This document shows positions 23,245-35,409 of a stretch of DNA of 64,000 nucleotides, piece after piece. The translations under genes and the position numbers were made by a program. Source of the stretch: Nageia nagi. Lineage: Eukaryota; Pinophyta. Below the pieces are notes generated by a model. The model searched no databases. It was not told where the DNA came from and saw only the letters and a program-made list of their open reading frames with translations. Where the stretch lies: positions 48,112,001-48,176,000 of the forward strand of contig JBITNC010000001.1 of the NCBI GenBank assembly GCA_050084985.1, given 5' to 3'. Every line of letters begins with the position of its first letter. Position 1 is the first letter of the stretch.

Positions 23245-24484
23245 CTAAAGTAGCATGATCCAGTTTGCTGACCTTCCATTAAGGCATGGTTTTAACATTA
23301 GATATCTTAATGGGTCTACTTGAGTAAGTACATTTGTTGTGCTATTGATCATATAATGTCTCAACCTCTTAGTGGCAAATACTATACATTGACATAACTT
23401 CTCAATGGGCATGTACATAGTTTCATATTCTTTCAATGTTTTGCTAATAAAAAAGATTGCCCTCTCTTTACCATATTATTCTTTTTTTGCCAACATTAAC
23501 CCAAATGCATGTTCTATAGCTAATATATAAAGCCAAAGAGGTTATCCATGCCTATATGGAGCTAATACTAGTGGATGTAGCAAATACCCTTTTATTTTAT
23601 AAAATGCTTTTCTTAACATCCCATTTAAACTTAGATTCTTTGTTAAGTAAATGAGACATAGGAGCTATCTTATATGTTAATTGAAAAATAGATCTTCTTA
23701 CATATTGAATCTTACCTTGAATACTTCTCAATTGCTTAATATTTGTAGGAGGAGACATTTCTATGATGGCTTTAATTTTCTTTGGATCCACTTCAACTCC
23801 TCTCCTAGAGATAGTATGCCCCAAGAGTTTTCCTTATGATACCCCAAATACATATTTTTGAGGCTTGATTCTTAACTTGTACTTCTTCATCATTTCAAAT
23901 GTTACTTTTATATCCTTGACATGATCTTCTTTATTCTTTAACTTTATCAAAATATCATCTACATAAACCTCTACTATTTTATGAATGAAGTCATCAAACA
24001 TGGCTGTCATTGCTCTTTGATATGTGGTCCCTACCTTCTTAAGACCAAATTGCATTACCTTGTAGAAAAATTTTCCCCAAGGATTCTTAAAGGCTATTTT
24101 ATGATGATCACTTTCCTTGATTTTGATTTGATTATATCCTAAAAATCCATCTATAAATGATAACATCTCATAACCTACCAAACTGTCAATGATCATATCT
24201 ATGTTGGGTAGTGGGAATTCATCTTTTGGACATGCTTTATTGAGATCTCTAGAATTAGTACATACTCTAATTTCACTTATAGGTTTATTTAATGGAACTA
24301 CATTGGCCATCCACTCTGAATAATCAATGGGTCTATTAAAACTAGCTTCTAATAGTTTCTCTATTTCCTTCTTAATTGGTAAAGAAATTTGAAAAGGTAT
24401 CTTCCTTGGTTTTTGCTTTATAGGAATTGTTCGTTTATCAATAACTAAGTTATGCACTACAACATTTTCATCTAATCTAAGCAT
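23245..24484 (-). pseudogene. Reverse transcriptase and first RNase H of element T
   Basis: 24484-23834 is a 216-residue open segment with KKEIEKLLEASF, CTNSRDLNKACPKDEFPLPN, FIDGFLGYNQI and the catalytic EVYVDDILIK. The polymerase aspartates of YVDD are intact. It continues at 23824-23597 with the RT connection (MGHTISRRGVEVDPKKIKAI; IQGKIQYVRR). The remnant of the first RNase H (MPIEKLCQCIVFATKRLRHY) is at 23436-23245. The DLNKACPKDxFPLPxID wording is typical of Tat RTs. Frameshifts separate the pieces. Confidence 0.88.
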
Positions 24485-25940
24485 ATATTTATATAAGCAT
24501 GCAAATAATTCAAAATAATCATGAAAGGATTAAATCAACTCATTTTGCAAAGGTCCCTCAAGGAGCTTACCCATTTTTAGGAATTACAGTGTCTCTTGAG
24601 AACCAATGTTGACCTCCTATATCTCTTTATTCAACTAGGTCATTTTTTATTTTGGTGGTGTGGGAAATGTCAATTCTCCCAAGCCTTTGATTTTATCCTC
24701 CATAGATTCACCAAAGCAAGCATGCACATCTAGATAATGTTTGTGAGTCCTCTTTTCATATCTAGCTAGATATTCAATTCTAGCACCCATAGATTCTAAG
24801 AAAGCATCATCATTCTCAAATAATCTTATATTATGTATTGCATCTTCATAATCTATTTTACATTCAATAACAAACCAATTTTGATCATCTCTTACTCTTT
24901 CATCTTCTTGCATTAATAACAAATGACTAACCTGACCATCATGATCATCTCCATGATATGGGATAATGTAGTATTTGTTTTCCTTAATGATTTATTCTAA
25001 AGAGGACCATAGGTAATCTTTATGAATCCCAAGAGAGCATGGGTGGTCCTTTTCCTAAGCCTCCTACCATCCATCCAAATCTCTCTCTAGATTGATATTA
25101 TTAACATCCATGATAGTGTATGAACCAAATCTGTTATCTTTGACATTGATTTTCTATAATGTTTTTTTGTAAATCTAATCATTCTTAGCTAGGATAGCCT
25201 CATATTTCACATCATATGAAATAAATATATTAGGGAGAACATAATTGCACTACTTGGCTATCTTCTCATCTACTTCGACCTTGTAAACATTTCCTCCATA
25301 ACAAAATTTGAAATATCTATGCAAAGTGGATGCTACTCCTTTCATGTCATCTATCCAAGGTCTTGTAAGAATAAAATTAAAAGAAGGTTTTCCATCTATA
25401 ATATAGAAGAGGGTCTAAAGCACCTTATTTCCCACTTTGATTGGAAGTGTGATGATTCCTACACATTTCTTTGGAACATCATTAAATGCCTTAACTCTCA
25501 TGGTAGTCTCTTCTTTTAGAGGTAACAAATATGGATCAAACTATGAAAGTGAGTGGTGGTAATATTCAAATATGAACCCACCATCTATCAATGATCTTTT
25601 AACTATATTACCAAATATATTCACTTTAATAAACAATGATGGATGTAACTAAGTCACATCCTTGCTAGGTCTTTCACTAGGGTGAAAAGTGATAACATAC
25701 CCCTTTACTCCATATTTTTGCCTTTGCCACAAAAGCAATGATTGAGATGTTCCTATCTATCTGACTATTCTTAAAAATCTAATTCATCATTTCTCTATGA
25801 GGTTCTAAAATTTGAAGTAATTCAAACAAACTAAGCTTTGCTTGTGTGTTCTTGAGTTGCTCAATGAGGTCAAAACTTCTTGGATCTTTAGAAAGCTCTT
25901 TTTCACATGTGATACAATTTTATTTCTACTCTTGATCTTC
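24485..25940 (-). pseudogene. Protease and linker region of element T
   Basis: A VNIFGNIVKRSLIDGG segment at about 25630-25580 is the retroviral-type protease active-site pattern. LTRPWIDDMKGVASTLHRYF near 25380-25320 is the conserved GRPWxxxMKAVxSTxH block just upstream of RT in Tat elements. A 91-residue acidic open segment lies at 24922-24647. Many stops. Confidence 0.7.
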
Positions 25941-27060
25941 CTCTTGTACGTGTTGCACATACTTCTTCATGGCAAATTACATTGACATGCTACTCTTCCT
26001 CTATATCTTTAACTTTAGTAGGGCAAACATAGAATCCATCCTCTATAAGCCTTTGTATTTTGTTTCTTAGGGCCTCCACATCCATTAGTGGCATGCCCCT
26101 TGGTTTGACGATATTCATAATATCTATTTTCTTTGTACTGTGTTGGCCTCTTTGCTTATTCATCTTCCTCTCTTTTAGGTAAAGGTTGTAATAATCCCTT
26201 TGCCATTAGATCTTTCAAGATAAACCTAGGAGGTATAGGAAACTTTATGAATTTTCTTTCTTTCTTTTCATCTACCTTTTCTACCACATGAATGGATTTA
26301 TCTTTCTTTGGTGATTATAGTTGCTTATCTTTGGCCCTATGTTTTTCATCATCTTGATACTTCACAAGCCCTAATTTTATAAGGAATTTTTCTTTTTCCA
26401 ATAGCTTATATGTCATATTAGAAAATGCTAGATGTGTATAATCAATGATATAAAATTGTAAGGACAATATGATAGCATCCTTGAAAATATTATTTACCTC
26501 TATTTCACTAAGCTTTGTTTTGATTTGTTGCCATGTCTTCTTGAATCATACAATAAACTTTTTAAGATTGTCATTACTACCTTGCCTCATAGCACATAGA
26601 TCTGAAACCATGACTTTGTGCTTGATATTGTGTTTATACTATTGTAGAAATAAGTTGATCAATTCTTGAAATGATGTAATTGACCTTTTTGATAGAGCAT
26701 AGAACCATTCACAAGCCTCTCCTTCCAAACTATGAGAAAAGAACTTTTCCTATAATCTTGAATCTACATTGATTTTGAGCTCACACTCATCTTTAAACTC
26801 TTGTAAATGTCTTTTAGGATCTCCTTCCCCATTTAACATACAAAACGTGGGATCTTTATAATCTAGTGGTGGCATGCATACACAGATCTCATCACATAGA
26901 GGACTACCAAACTCAATTGAATTATCTAGCTAAACTGATCCTCTTGCTAATTGATTAATATATCTTTTCATACACTCAATAGTAGCTTAAATGTTATCAT
27001 TGTTACTTCCATCATGATGTTTAGCTTCATTATTAGGTACTTCTGTTCCATCACATTGAA
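25941..27060 (-). pseudogene. gag: Gag of element T
   Basis: On the minus strand from about 26830: DPKRHLQEFKDECELKINVD, then FFSHSLEGEACEWFYALSKR, FQELINLFL and YKHNIKHKVMVSDLCAMRQ. This is the gag core of plant Ty3 elements. A basic region and a YRQTKGHATNGC knuckle-like motif follow near 26100. Stops are present. Confidence 0.78.
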
Positions 27061-27208
27061 TATCTCCTAAGAGCTCATCAAGATCTCTTCTCAAAATATT
27101 TCATAAGAAGACTCTTAACTAATCCATATCTAAAACAACTCACAAAATTATTTATTAGTCCTAACTAAAACCCTAGGGTTTTAGCACAGCTTCTTACATT
27201 TCACATTA

Positions 27209-27220
27209 GGTTCACCAAAA
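27209..27220 (-). other. Primer binding site of element T
   Basis: Minus-strand TTTTGGTGAACC directly follows the 5' LTR end. The tRNA it pairs with was not identified. Confidence 0.55.
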
Positions 27221-27977
27221 TGTTTACAAATAAAAGTGTATTTGAGAATGAAAATAACTAAAATATCTACAATCCTAAAAAATACATATATCTATTTGTA
27301 AATTTTGAGCTAACAAATAGCAATTTCTAACAAGATAAGCTGGTATAGAAGATAATGAATAATTGGAATTGAAATGACATTACCAAACAAGATTGAATTT
27401 GTGTACTTACATCACAAAGCATACCTAATATGTATGAACAAAAGACACTGATGAAGCCTCAATAATGAATGGAGTCTACACCCAAAGTTGTGAAGCAAGA
27501 TGATTCAAAAAGAGGGTCGTGAGTGGTCTATTTCATACTCAAAAGGAGCATTGATGATATTCATTAGACTTAGTCCATTATGAACCAATTTTGTGCCTCC
27601 ACATGAACTCTAAATGGTCTCAATTTGATATTTAGATAAGCTTAGAATTATCAAGATGCTCACATAAGGAAGTACACAAACCTATCCTTAAATGGTAGTG
27701 TTAAGAGACACCTAAAGGACTGCCATCATCAAGACTATATATGGGATCATGTATCTCCTTGATATGGACTTACTATTAGATCCCTATTTATATAGATAAT
27801 AATATGACCTACTCCTTAGGTTGACATGTACCTACATAAACAAGAATATAGTAAGTTAATGATATATATTGATCATATCCAAAATATCACATATATTCTT
27901 AAACTAGACATATAAGTGTGGGCACATATTTTCTAATGTATTAAATTAAATGCATAAATTAATTTTATGTGATAACA
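27221..27977 (-). repeat. 5' LTR of element T (757 bp)
   Basis: In minus orientation it starts TGTTATCACATAAAATTAA (27977) and ends GTAAACA (27221). It aligns with 19637-20423. Confidence 0.9.
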
Positions 27978-28103
27978 CCTAAACTCATGATTCGATAGGG
28001 TCCACTCCTTAGCCTTCTCCAATGATGCAGTGGACATGGCTCCACCCCTAATGGTTATCTTATGCTCTTGTAAATTTAAAAAATCAAAATTCATATTAGC
28101 CAT
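27978..28103 (-). pseudogene. PMD protein of TGP-2, N-terminal part
   Basis: Open from ATG at 28103: MANMNFDFLNLQEHKI, then GGAMSTASLEKAKEWTLSNH, up to the element T insertion. It matches the left-hand copy (LEKAREWPKINHE near 675-715). The rest of the protein lies at 19636-17822. Confidence 0.65.
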
Positions 28104-30320
28104 TATGAGATCTCAAGTAAAATAATTACAATCTCAAGTGTAAATACAAGTTTAAACATTCTAAAAATGCCAACATTAGGGGTAGGAAATTAGTTACAAA
28201 GCATGAATAATACAATAATGCCCAACAAATGTATGCATGATAGATGATAAGGTCTTGGCCAGGGGTAAACAAAAAATAAAAATGCTATAATAAGGAAGCC
28301 TTAAGGTTAAAAATGAATGAAATTAGATAAAATTTGAAGCAAGAAAATGAATAAGAAATAGAATTAGATGACAAGGTACCAAATGGTAAAAATGGAGACT
28401 ACATAGATACTCAAAAATATGTCCTTTATGCTAAGTCAAAGGTCTCTCCAATGCACACCATCCATCATCTACCACTTTGGTAAGTAAATTAGCAAATCAA
28501 TGGTTAGGGAAATGAGGTAACAAGTTCAATTACAAGAGAAATCAATAGTAGTTATATGAAGGTTAATGCCAAGCTAGAAAAAAGGATCATAGTCTTGCTA
28601 AAGAATGCCAGATAGGAAAAATGATAGGGGTGAAGTGCCAAATGCCAACTTTTAATCCCCTTATTATTCAATTTTACACTAAACCCTAGCCTTAATGAAT
28701 CACTTTCAAAATATCAATAATAGTTCTTGCAAAGTGGTAAGTTATAAGGGCAAAATGTATGAAATTTTATTAATTAGTCATAACTTCTTTTTGAAAACCT
28801 AATTTTTCCAATTCTACACTATCAACGGTATCCAAAATTATGGTTCAACACATGATGATACAAATGGTAAATATAATGATAATGAATTTTTACATTATTT
28901 ATTCATAGAGAAATTGATTATGTTCCATTTTTCATGATTTTTTATATTAAATGCACATAGTTAACAATTTGATTTATAGAAAATTGGAAAGGTATTCAAG
29001 TCATAGATTGTGTTTTTATTTTTGCTTATTCAAAATGGGTGCATATGATATAGGTTACATAATGAAAAACATGAAATTACAAATTGTTAAACTTGGTCAA
29101 AATAAAGGCATGTCCAAAATTTTGATTTTTGTATAAATAGATATTTTTGGAATATTGAATATTTGAATTGCAGTTACTTAGTGCCAATTGAATATGCTCT
29201 TTTTTTATACAATCAATTTTGTTATTTTAAAGTTGTTAACAATGTGATTAATGCAAAATTATGGATTCTTTCAAGTATCAATAATGATATCATGGTTTTA
29301 ATAGTTCTAAATGGTTAATATTATGCTTATATGACTTATGCAGAGACTAAAGGCATATAGGGTCAAAAATTAATCATATTGATGCTTATGTGGAAATTTT
29401 ATGTTATGTAGAAATGTTCTTTCATGATTTTTATGATGTAAAACATTATTGCTTACTATTAATTAACTATGATTCAAGTTTGCAGACCTCATATTACTAT
29501 TTTCATGCTATTAATATCATGTATCTCTTATAGATTTATTACAAATTATGCATGCTACAAATTCTTGAATATATGTTTGAAAATACCATTAATTCATAAA
29601 TATCCATTGTAATGGGAAACTAAATAAAATTGCAAAAGATGTGGTTATGAAATTCTATGAAAATGGTGTTGTTAATGGTGCACATTTACTTTAAAAATCA
29701 ATAAAGTCAATAAATTCAATGAGATTAAATGTGCTAAATTGAAAATTAAGGCCAATGTATATTTTAATATTAGGAACTTTTTATGGAAGTTAAATGGAAT
29801 CATCTAAATGATGGATAAAAATTCAATGTTATGCTAACAAATTTTTTCAAGGCCATAGTCACTTCATGAGCAAAATCTATTACAAATTGCAGGTTATTTC
29901 AACCTTGGGGCATGAAAGGACCTCATTAGCTTACTAATCATGGTTCAATAGAACTATGTATATCAATGACCATAGTAATATAATGGATATTATATTTATT
30001 TCATTCTTGCTTTTTAAATTAGTTATTTTTTAATTAGATATGATCTATGTGGGTATTATGTTGGATTATTCTCAAAAAGGTATTATTTGGGAGAGTAGGA
30101 CCCAAATAGAGGTACTCTCCTCATATAGGAATTCTAATTTTTGGCTTGATTCCCTAAAGAAGCTAGAGCAAGGGCAATACAAGACCAAAATAGAGCAAAA
30201 GACATATCATACTCAACATATCAATTGAAAAAGGGAAGTCCACTGTACTACTAAAACTTTTCTTCTCTTCCCTAAATTTTCTTTGGATTATGTAATTTCA
30301 ATGCTTTTCATTTTACATCC
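28104..30320. other. TGP-2 3' internal region, no gene recognised
   Basis: 28110-28760 aligns inverted with 1-600. 28760-30320 has no partner in the window because the left copy runs off the edge. A 62-codon open frame at 30040-30228 (Lys/Gln-rich C-terminus) has no recognisable family. A promoter for the antisense PMD frame would be expected in this stretch, but none can be assigned. Confidence 0.5.
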
Positions 30321-30340
30321 AAAGAGGGGCAAAATGTAAA
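30321..30340 (+). other. Polypurine tract of TGP-2
   Basis: Purine-rich AAAGAGGGGCAAAATG followed by TAAA lies immediately before the TG start of the 3' LTR. Confidence 0.7.
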
Positions 30341-31043
30341 TGCCTAAAAATTATTTATTATTTATTTAATAAATCATATTTAGACTTCCTAAATTACTCA
30401 TTGCAATATTACAAATGTTAAGATAAAGTTGATATTACAATATGCTAGGGTCAATGCAATTTCATATGCTATGGTTCATATTTTAATTTATCTTGAATAC
30501 AAAAAAGTTTTATATTATTGCTAGAGGTCAGTATTCACTCCTTTCCATATCTTTGCAGGCTATATATGTGAGTGGAATAGGTTGAACTCCATAGATTGAA
30601 ACTTTTTGATATGATAAGATCTCTGATAGGTAGTTGTCTCCTGCAAACTTCATCAAACAATGGTATCTCTAGATGCCACCTATTATGAGAAATTATTACA
30701 CTCTAAACTCTAAAACATTCTATCTTTTACACACTCCATAATTCTACATATTCAACACTATTAACTGTGTGCATCTCAAGGATCAAGGGTTTCAAATTTT
30801 GATGGCAAAGGCTATTGATTCATGCATATGAAGGTCTACTGCAAGATCGCCTCCAATATGGTCCTAATCCTTCAAATATCCATTCTTATTTGCTTTTGAC
30901 GATTGCACATACACTTTATATCAAGTGCATGCTTTTCATGTATATTTGTTGTATATGATGTAGTGTATATAGATAGCTCTTATTATATTGTTAATCATTT
31001 ACTTATTATGTATATTCGCATTTTACATAATTTAGGTTCTACA
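30341..31043 (+). repeat. 3' LTR of TGP-2
   Basis: Begins TGCCTAAAAATTATT and ends GGTTCTACA. Same 703-bp length as 13769-14471 and alignable throughout, with many point differences, so the insertion is old. Confidence 0.88.
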
Positions 31044-31048
31044 ATAAT

Positions 31049-32625
31049 AATCCCAAACATCATCATGATGAATTATTTAGTGAATATTTAGATCTTTTTG
31101 ACATGAAAGTTACTCCATTGGCCCAAATGAAATAATATTCTAAGCTTGGCATGTCATCTAAAGAACCAATCAAGGATGTTGAGGAGGGGATAAATAGTGA
31201 AGGTACATTGCTTGACCATCAACCTCATCCTTCTAAAAAGGGAATAATAAGGGACATTTATGTATCCCATCAAGTTCAAACTCTTGACTCGACATTTCAT
31301 TCAATAAAATCCACTCATCCAACTTCAGGTGAATTTTTATTTTTAAAATTTTTGTAATATTCTATATATTTTTTATTAGTTTATTATGTTAATTAGTTTT
31401 ATTTGTATTATTTTAGTAACAATGCTTGGATTTTCACCTGCCTTATACATCAATGTTCAAAGGGCAAATTAATAAAATTATCATAGCTAACTCAATCCCT
31501 AATAATTTCACAATTCATACCTATGAATATGGATTTTACATATATTTCTACTAGTATTTATGGAAGTATGTGTGAGGTGTTTACTTTGGATAAAATTCAT
31601 ATAGGTTAAGGAGTTTTTTGGTATCAACAATGGACCTAATTTTGGAGGACCTCAATAATAGTTGGAGAGAACTCATTGAATAACCATGAGGAAACACACC
31701 ATGAGAATACCTCTTTAGTTATTCAGACTGTTACTGTAATTCACAATCCAACTCCATGTCACCTAGAAATGGAAATGCAAGGGCCATTAGATAGTTTGGT
31801 GTGAAAGGAATCTCAACATGAATAAAAAAAATATATTAGAGAAAACAAAAGTTGTAAAAACTTGGGAGAAGGGTAAAGAACCTCCTCCAAGAAATTAATA
31901 AAATATATAAAAATCAATCCAAAAGAGAAGATTCACTTTCCTTAATAGAACATGAACTGGAGAAAAATGATTCTTTATTTAAAAATATTATTAATTGTGT
32001 TGTGCATCATACAAAAAGTCTTAGGATAATATCCTTAACATTTCTTTGGATAAGTTGAAGGACCTCAATCCCGAGGCCCAAGTTTACTTCAACACTATCC
32101 TTATGGAAAGATAAAGATACACAACTCAAAAGAATTTGGTTGTATTGTTTTAGTTATCTATTTATTATTCAAATGTTGATTAATTTAATGGTTAATTTGT
32201 AGGTAGAATATGAATATTTTAAGAAGAAGAGTATTGTGTTGATGATAAACTTGGAGAATGCTAAAAAACTTTTATTGAAGATTGTAAAATCAAAGGGTAA
32301 AATGGAAAAATCGAAATGAGAAAATGCCATTCTAAAAAAGACTATTGAAGAAAATAACCTTGATACTCATGTTTTCACAAAAGGAAAAGTTGAAAATCCA
32401 AAATTTATGGTAATTATAGAGGACCTTGCTAGGGAGAAAAAAATTTTGTTGAAGAAAATTTTGGTAAAGAGCCAGCTAAGGAGGGGGAATTAGATATTTC
32501 ATTTCATCCTAATGTTACTAGTGGTTTTGGTCAAGGTTTAGTTATGGATTCTACTTCTATAATTGTTAGTACTAATGTTGCTGGTGTTTCTCAAGATGCT
32601 ACTTAATTTATTATTGTAGCTACTT
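31049..32625 (+). pseudogene. Continuation of the interrupted reading frame; unknown family
   Basis: Starts NPKHHHDELFSEYLDLFDMK, in frame with 13727-13768 after removal of TGP-2. It has a stop at about 31133, then MSSKEPIKDVEEG to STHPTSG (31151-31330), where a possible GT donor lies. Possible later exons: a KDLNPEAQVYFNTILMER segment near 32065, and a Lys-rich, perhaps coiled-coil segment VEYEYFKKKSIVLMINLENA from about 32203 after a TTTGTAG. The last piece ends VAGVSQDAT before TAA near 32605. I do not recognise the family. Exon structure is guesswork; the frame continuity at the insertion is what the sequence shows. Confidence 0.35.
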
Positions 32626-32639
32626 TTGAAAAGTGAAAA

Positions 32640-33290
32640 ATAATATAATATTTTGGTGTTCCACTTTTTATAAATTATTATTTCTGTGTTGTGCCTATTT
32701 ATTTAAAAAATATATATTATAAATTTGTAATTAAACAGATTACTTTTGTTAACATGATGGATTGTTTGATAAAGAGTAGAACACATTATTTGATAGACTT
32801 AACGAATCTTTCAAAGTGGATTTAATAGATTGATTTTTTTTTATCTAAACAAACATTTTTAAATGAACTAAAAGAATCATTTTATGTTCAAATTGCATGT
32901 AAATTATCTTAAAAATTCCTACTCAATATAAAAAATGCATGTTTGGTTGAGAATTCTCATTCAATCAAAAAAACTATTGTGAAAGAAATAACTATAATTC
33001 ACATAATTTTAAAGATTCCACAATTCTCAAATATATAGAATAACATTAAATTTAATATTGATAATAATTATCCATTATAAAGATTAAATTATACAAAATT
33101 AAAAAGGAACTAGAAATACCTTTAATAACATAATATCTAATAACAAAAATTTAGAGTTAAAACTCTGTTCCATCATCTTGCTCTTGATTCTTTGATTTTT
33201 TTCTAGTGCATTCTAAGAAGTGTCTATCCTAGCTTGTGTTTTAATATCATTCAATGTATTTTGATTTACACCCCTTTAGGGTGCAAGTGA
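32640..33290. other. AT-rich stretch without recognised features
   Basis: No coding pattern or repeat recognised. It separates the interrupted frame from the hAT remnant. Confidence 0.4.
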
Positions 33291-33299
33291 TTACCATAT

Positions 33300-35400
33300 A
33301 CTTGTCACTCTATCATAAGGGAAATTATCTATTGCATACCTTGAAATATATATTCTTAGGAAATTTGATAATTTTTATCTAATTTATTTTGATGTATAGA
33401 TTTGATAAATTATAATGAACTGAATATTCTTTCATATTTAATTGATCCAATTATCAATATTGTACATACCTCATATAACCAAAAGTATTCACTTATTATC
33501 TCTTGTAAAATAGTACGTAGATTTAAAGCTTCATACATAACTATGTAATTGCACCAAGTTCTTTACAGTTACTTAACTAGTTGATTGTATCTCTCATTGA
33601 ATAACCAAAATAATTGCATTAATTTTTCGATAATTTTTTATTTAAAATACCCATAAACTTTACCCCAGTAATATCAACATCTTTAAAGAAAAAAGTAATG
33701 AGATTTGAGATGTATTTTTTATAAATTGAACCCATAAATTGTTCACTTGTAGTATGCTAGAATATGGGATTCGCCACTATTATTGCTTCAATAATCTCCT
33801 CCCTACCAAAATGTTCTCTTATTATATAGATAAATTTTATGAAATATTTTTTAGAACTTTTTTTTGTTTAGTCAACCATCATGTCAAATATTACATTTGT
33901 AATAGGCCCATCTTCAATATCCTTGAAAGAAGAATTAAGGTATTTGTAATAATAGTGCATAGGAATATCATAATTGTAAATTTTTATACACACTTCATCT
34001 ATAAGACTCAATTTTAGGATCTCTCAAATTTATCATTGTATTCCATTTCTCAAATATAGATCCCATAAAACTATTTGTACCATTTATGTACAGGTTGTCT
34101 AATGTAAGATAAGCCATTTTCCTTAGCCTAAGAAAGTTTGCAATATATAAGTTCTCTTTTGAGTAACTTTAATTAAGTATTTAATTTCATCCATCATTGG
34201 AAAAATCCCTAGTAATGTGAGCAATGTTTAAGGATTTGTTAATCAATATCAAAAATCTTTTCCTTCATCAACTTCTTTACAATTTTTCCACATAAATTTA
34301 GGTGCAAGTAATTTATACTCTTCTCTAATAGTTGGCTCATATAAAGAGATCCATCCAATTTCAACATTTTTGAGAAAAAAATTTCCATCTGTTGCCAACT
34401 AAAAATTATTGAAATTCGACAATCCTTCTCATTCTTTTTGAAAAAAACATGCACATCATGAACAAATTCTTACATTTTTGCATAACTTCCAAAGTTTCTA
34501 ATAATCTTATATGCAAAGTTCATTCTATAAGCCATCCAATGAATTGGAATTATATATGAAATAATTATTAGTTTAAGTTTTACATAAAGTCCATTCTTGT
34601 TACCATGCATCACACATGGACCATTAACTCTAATACACATCAACTTAGTAGCTATTTCATACTCAATCATTTCTTCAATATTTCTCAAATAGATCAAAAT
34701 AAAATTGTATAGATTTTCAAAATTGCAACTTTCAATCAATTTTTATAATAAGTAGATGAGGTTTCCTACAACTATATTCAAATGTATACACATGAATGCA
34801 AGCGTATGATGTGTTATCAATGTAAGTGACTTCATCAATTGATAAGGAGATAAATTGGTCACATTTTAATTTCTCCTTTAAATTATCTTTCTCAACCATT
34901 GCCAAATATTTTACAATTTCCAATGTACTACCCTTTGACTAATGTAAGTGAGAGAAATGATGAACGCCTATTAATTGTAAATAACTCTTGTAATCAAGAT
35001 AATTTAAAATTGGTCTATCATTTTTGAAAATTTTAAAAATAGTTAAAATTTGTAAAGTTTTATCTAATAGAGTAGTCTATATTACTTATCTATATAGATG
35101 ATTTAGATTTTCACCTTTCTCATTAAGTGTTTTCTACCTTTTTATTTCATTTTCATACTCCTCTTCATATATGAGATGAAGGCACTTTATTTTTTCCTTA
35201 TACTTTTCTACAATGTTTTTGGAGTGTATCCTACTTCAATTGTATTGTATGTTGTTTTTGTTATTTTCTAGGTACATATTTTACATCAAACTTTTGTTGG
35301 TGTATCACCATATTCTAGTTGAATTGGTTCAACCCAAGGAAATATTTTAGCCCATTCTTCTTGAAAAGATTTTCTAATTATCCTTTTTTTTTCTTATATT
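33300..35400 (-). pseudogene. hAT-type transposase (DUF4371/ZNF862-like) remnant
   Basis: Minus-strand reading. FPWVEPIQLEYGDTPTKV with a nearby CKIC (about 35350-35280) looks like the N-terminal zinc-finger part. FISLSIDEVTYIDNTSYACI and HVYTFEYSCRKPHLL (34860-34750) are the start of the transposase core with its Asp. ATKLMCIRVNGPCVMHGNKN and IHWMAYRMNFAYKII (34640-34500) match the LVCFGADGxxxMxGxxxG and HCxAHRxNLA patterns. At the end, ILIIGSIKYERIFSSL (about 33450-33400) corresponds to the hAT dimerisation block (PxSxExxFS). Stops and frameshifts throughout. Terminal inverted repeats were not located. Confidence 0.78.
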
Positions 35401-35409
35401 AGTAGTAGC

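Larger units (their letters stand above)
19637..27977 (-). mobile_element. Element T: Tat-like Ty3/gypsy retrotransposon nested in TGP-2
   Basis: Minus-strand element with LTRs at 27221-27977 (5') and 19637-20423 (3'). It has a GGTGAACC-type primer site next to the 5' LTR and a CCAAAGTGGGGCATC polypurine tract beside the 3' LTR. Internal order on the minus strand is gag, protease, RT, RNase H, a second archaeal-type RNase H, integrase, then a tandem-repeat 3' region. The extra RNase H and the 3' tandem repeats are hallmarks of the Tat lineage. Flanking 5-mers CTTGA and CCTAA differ by two transitions, plausibly a decayed target duplication. All coding segments carry stops. Confidence 0.9.
13769..31043 (+). 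mobile_element. TGP-2: complete-ended gag-only LTR retroelement with antisense PMD frame
   Basis: 703-bp LTRs (13769-14471 and 30341-31043) flank gag on the plus strand (14586-16840), about 1 kb of non-coding DNA, an (AT)n tract, then a PMD protein frame on the minus strand (28103 to about 17822) interrupted by element T, and a final 2.2 kb ending in a purine-rich AAAGAGGGGCAAAATGTAAA before the 3' LTR. Without the nested element it is about 8.9 kb. Expected 5-bp target repeats read ATAGA and ATAAT, which match in only three bases. No pol is present, so this resembles the terminal-repeat retrotransposons with only GAG (TR-GAG class), with an added antisense gene. Class assignment is inference. 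Confidence 0.82.
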
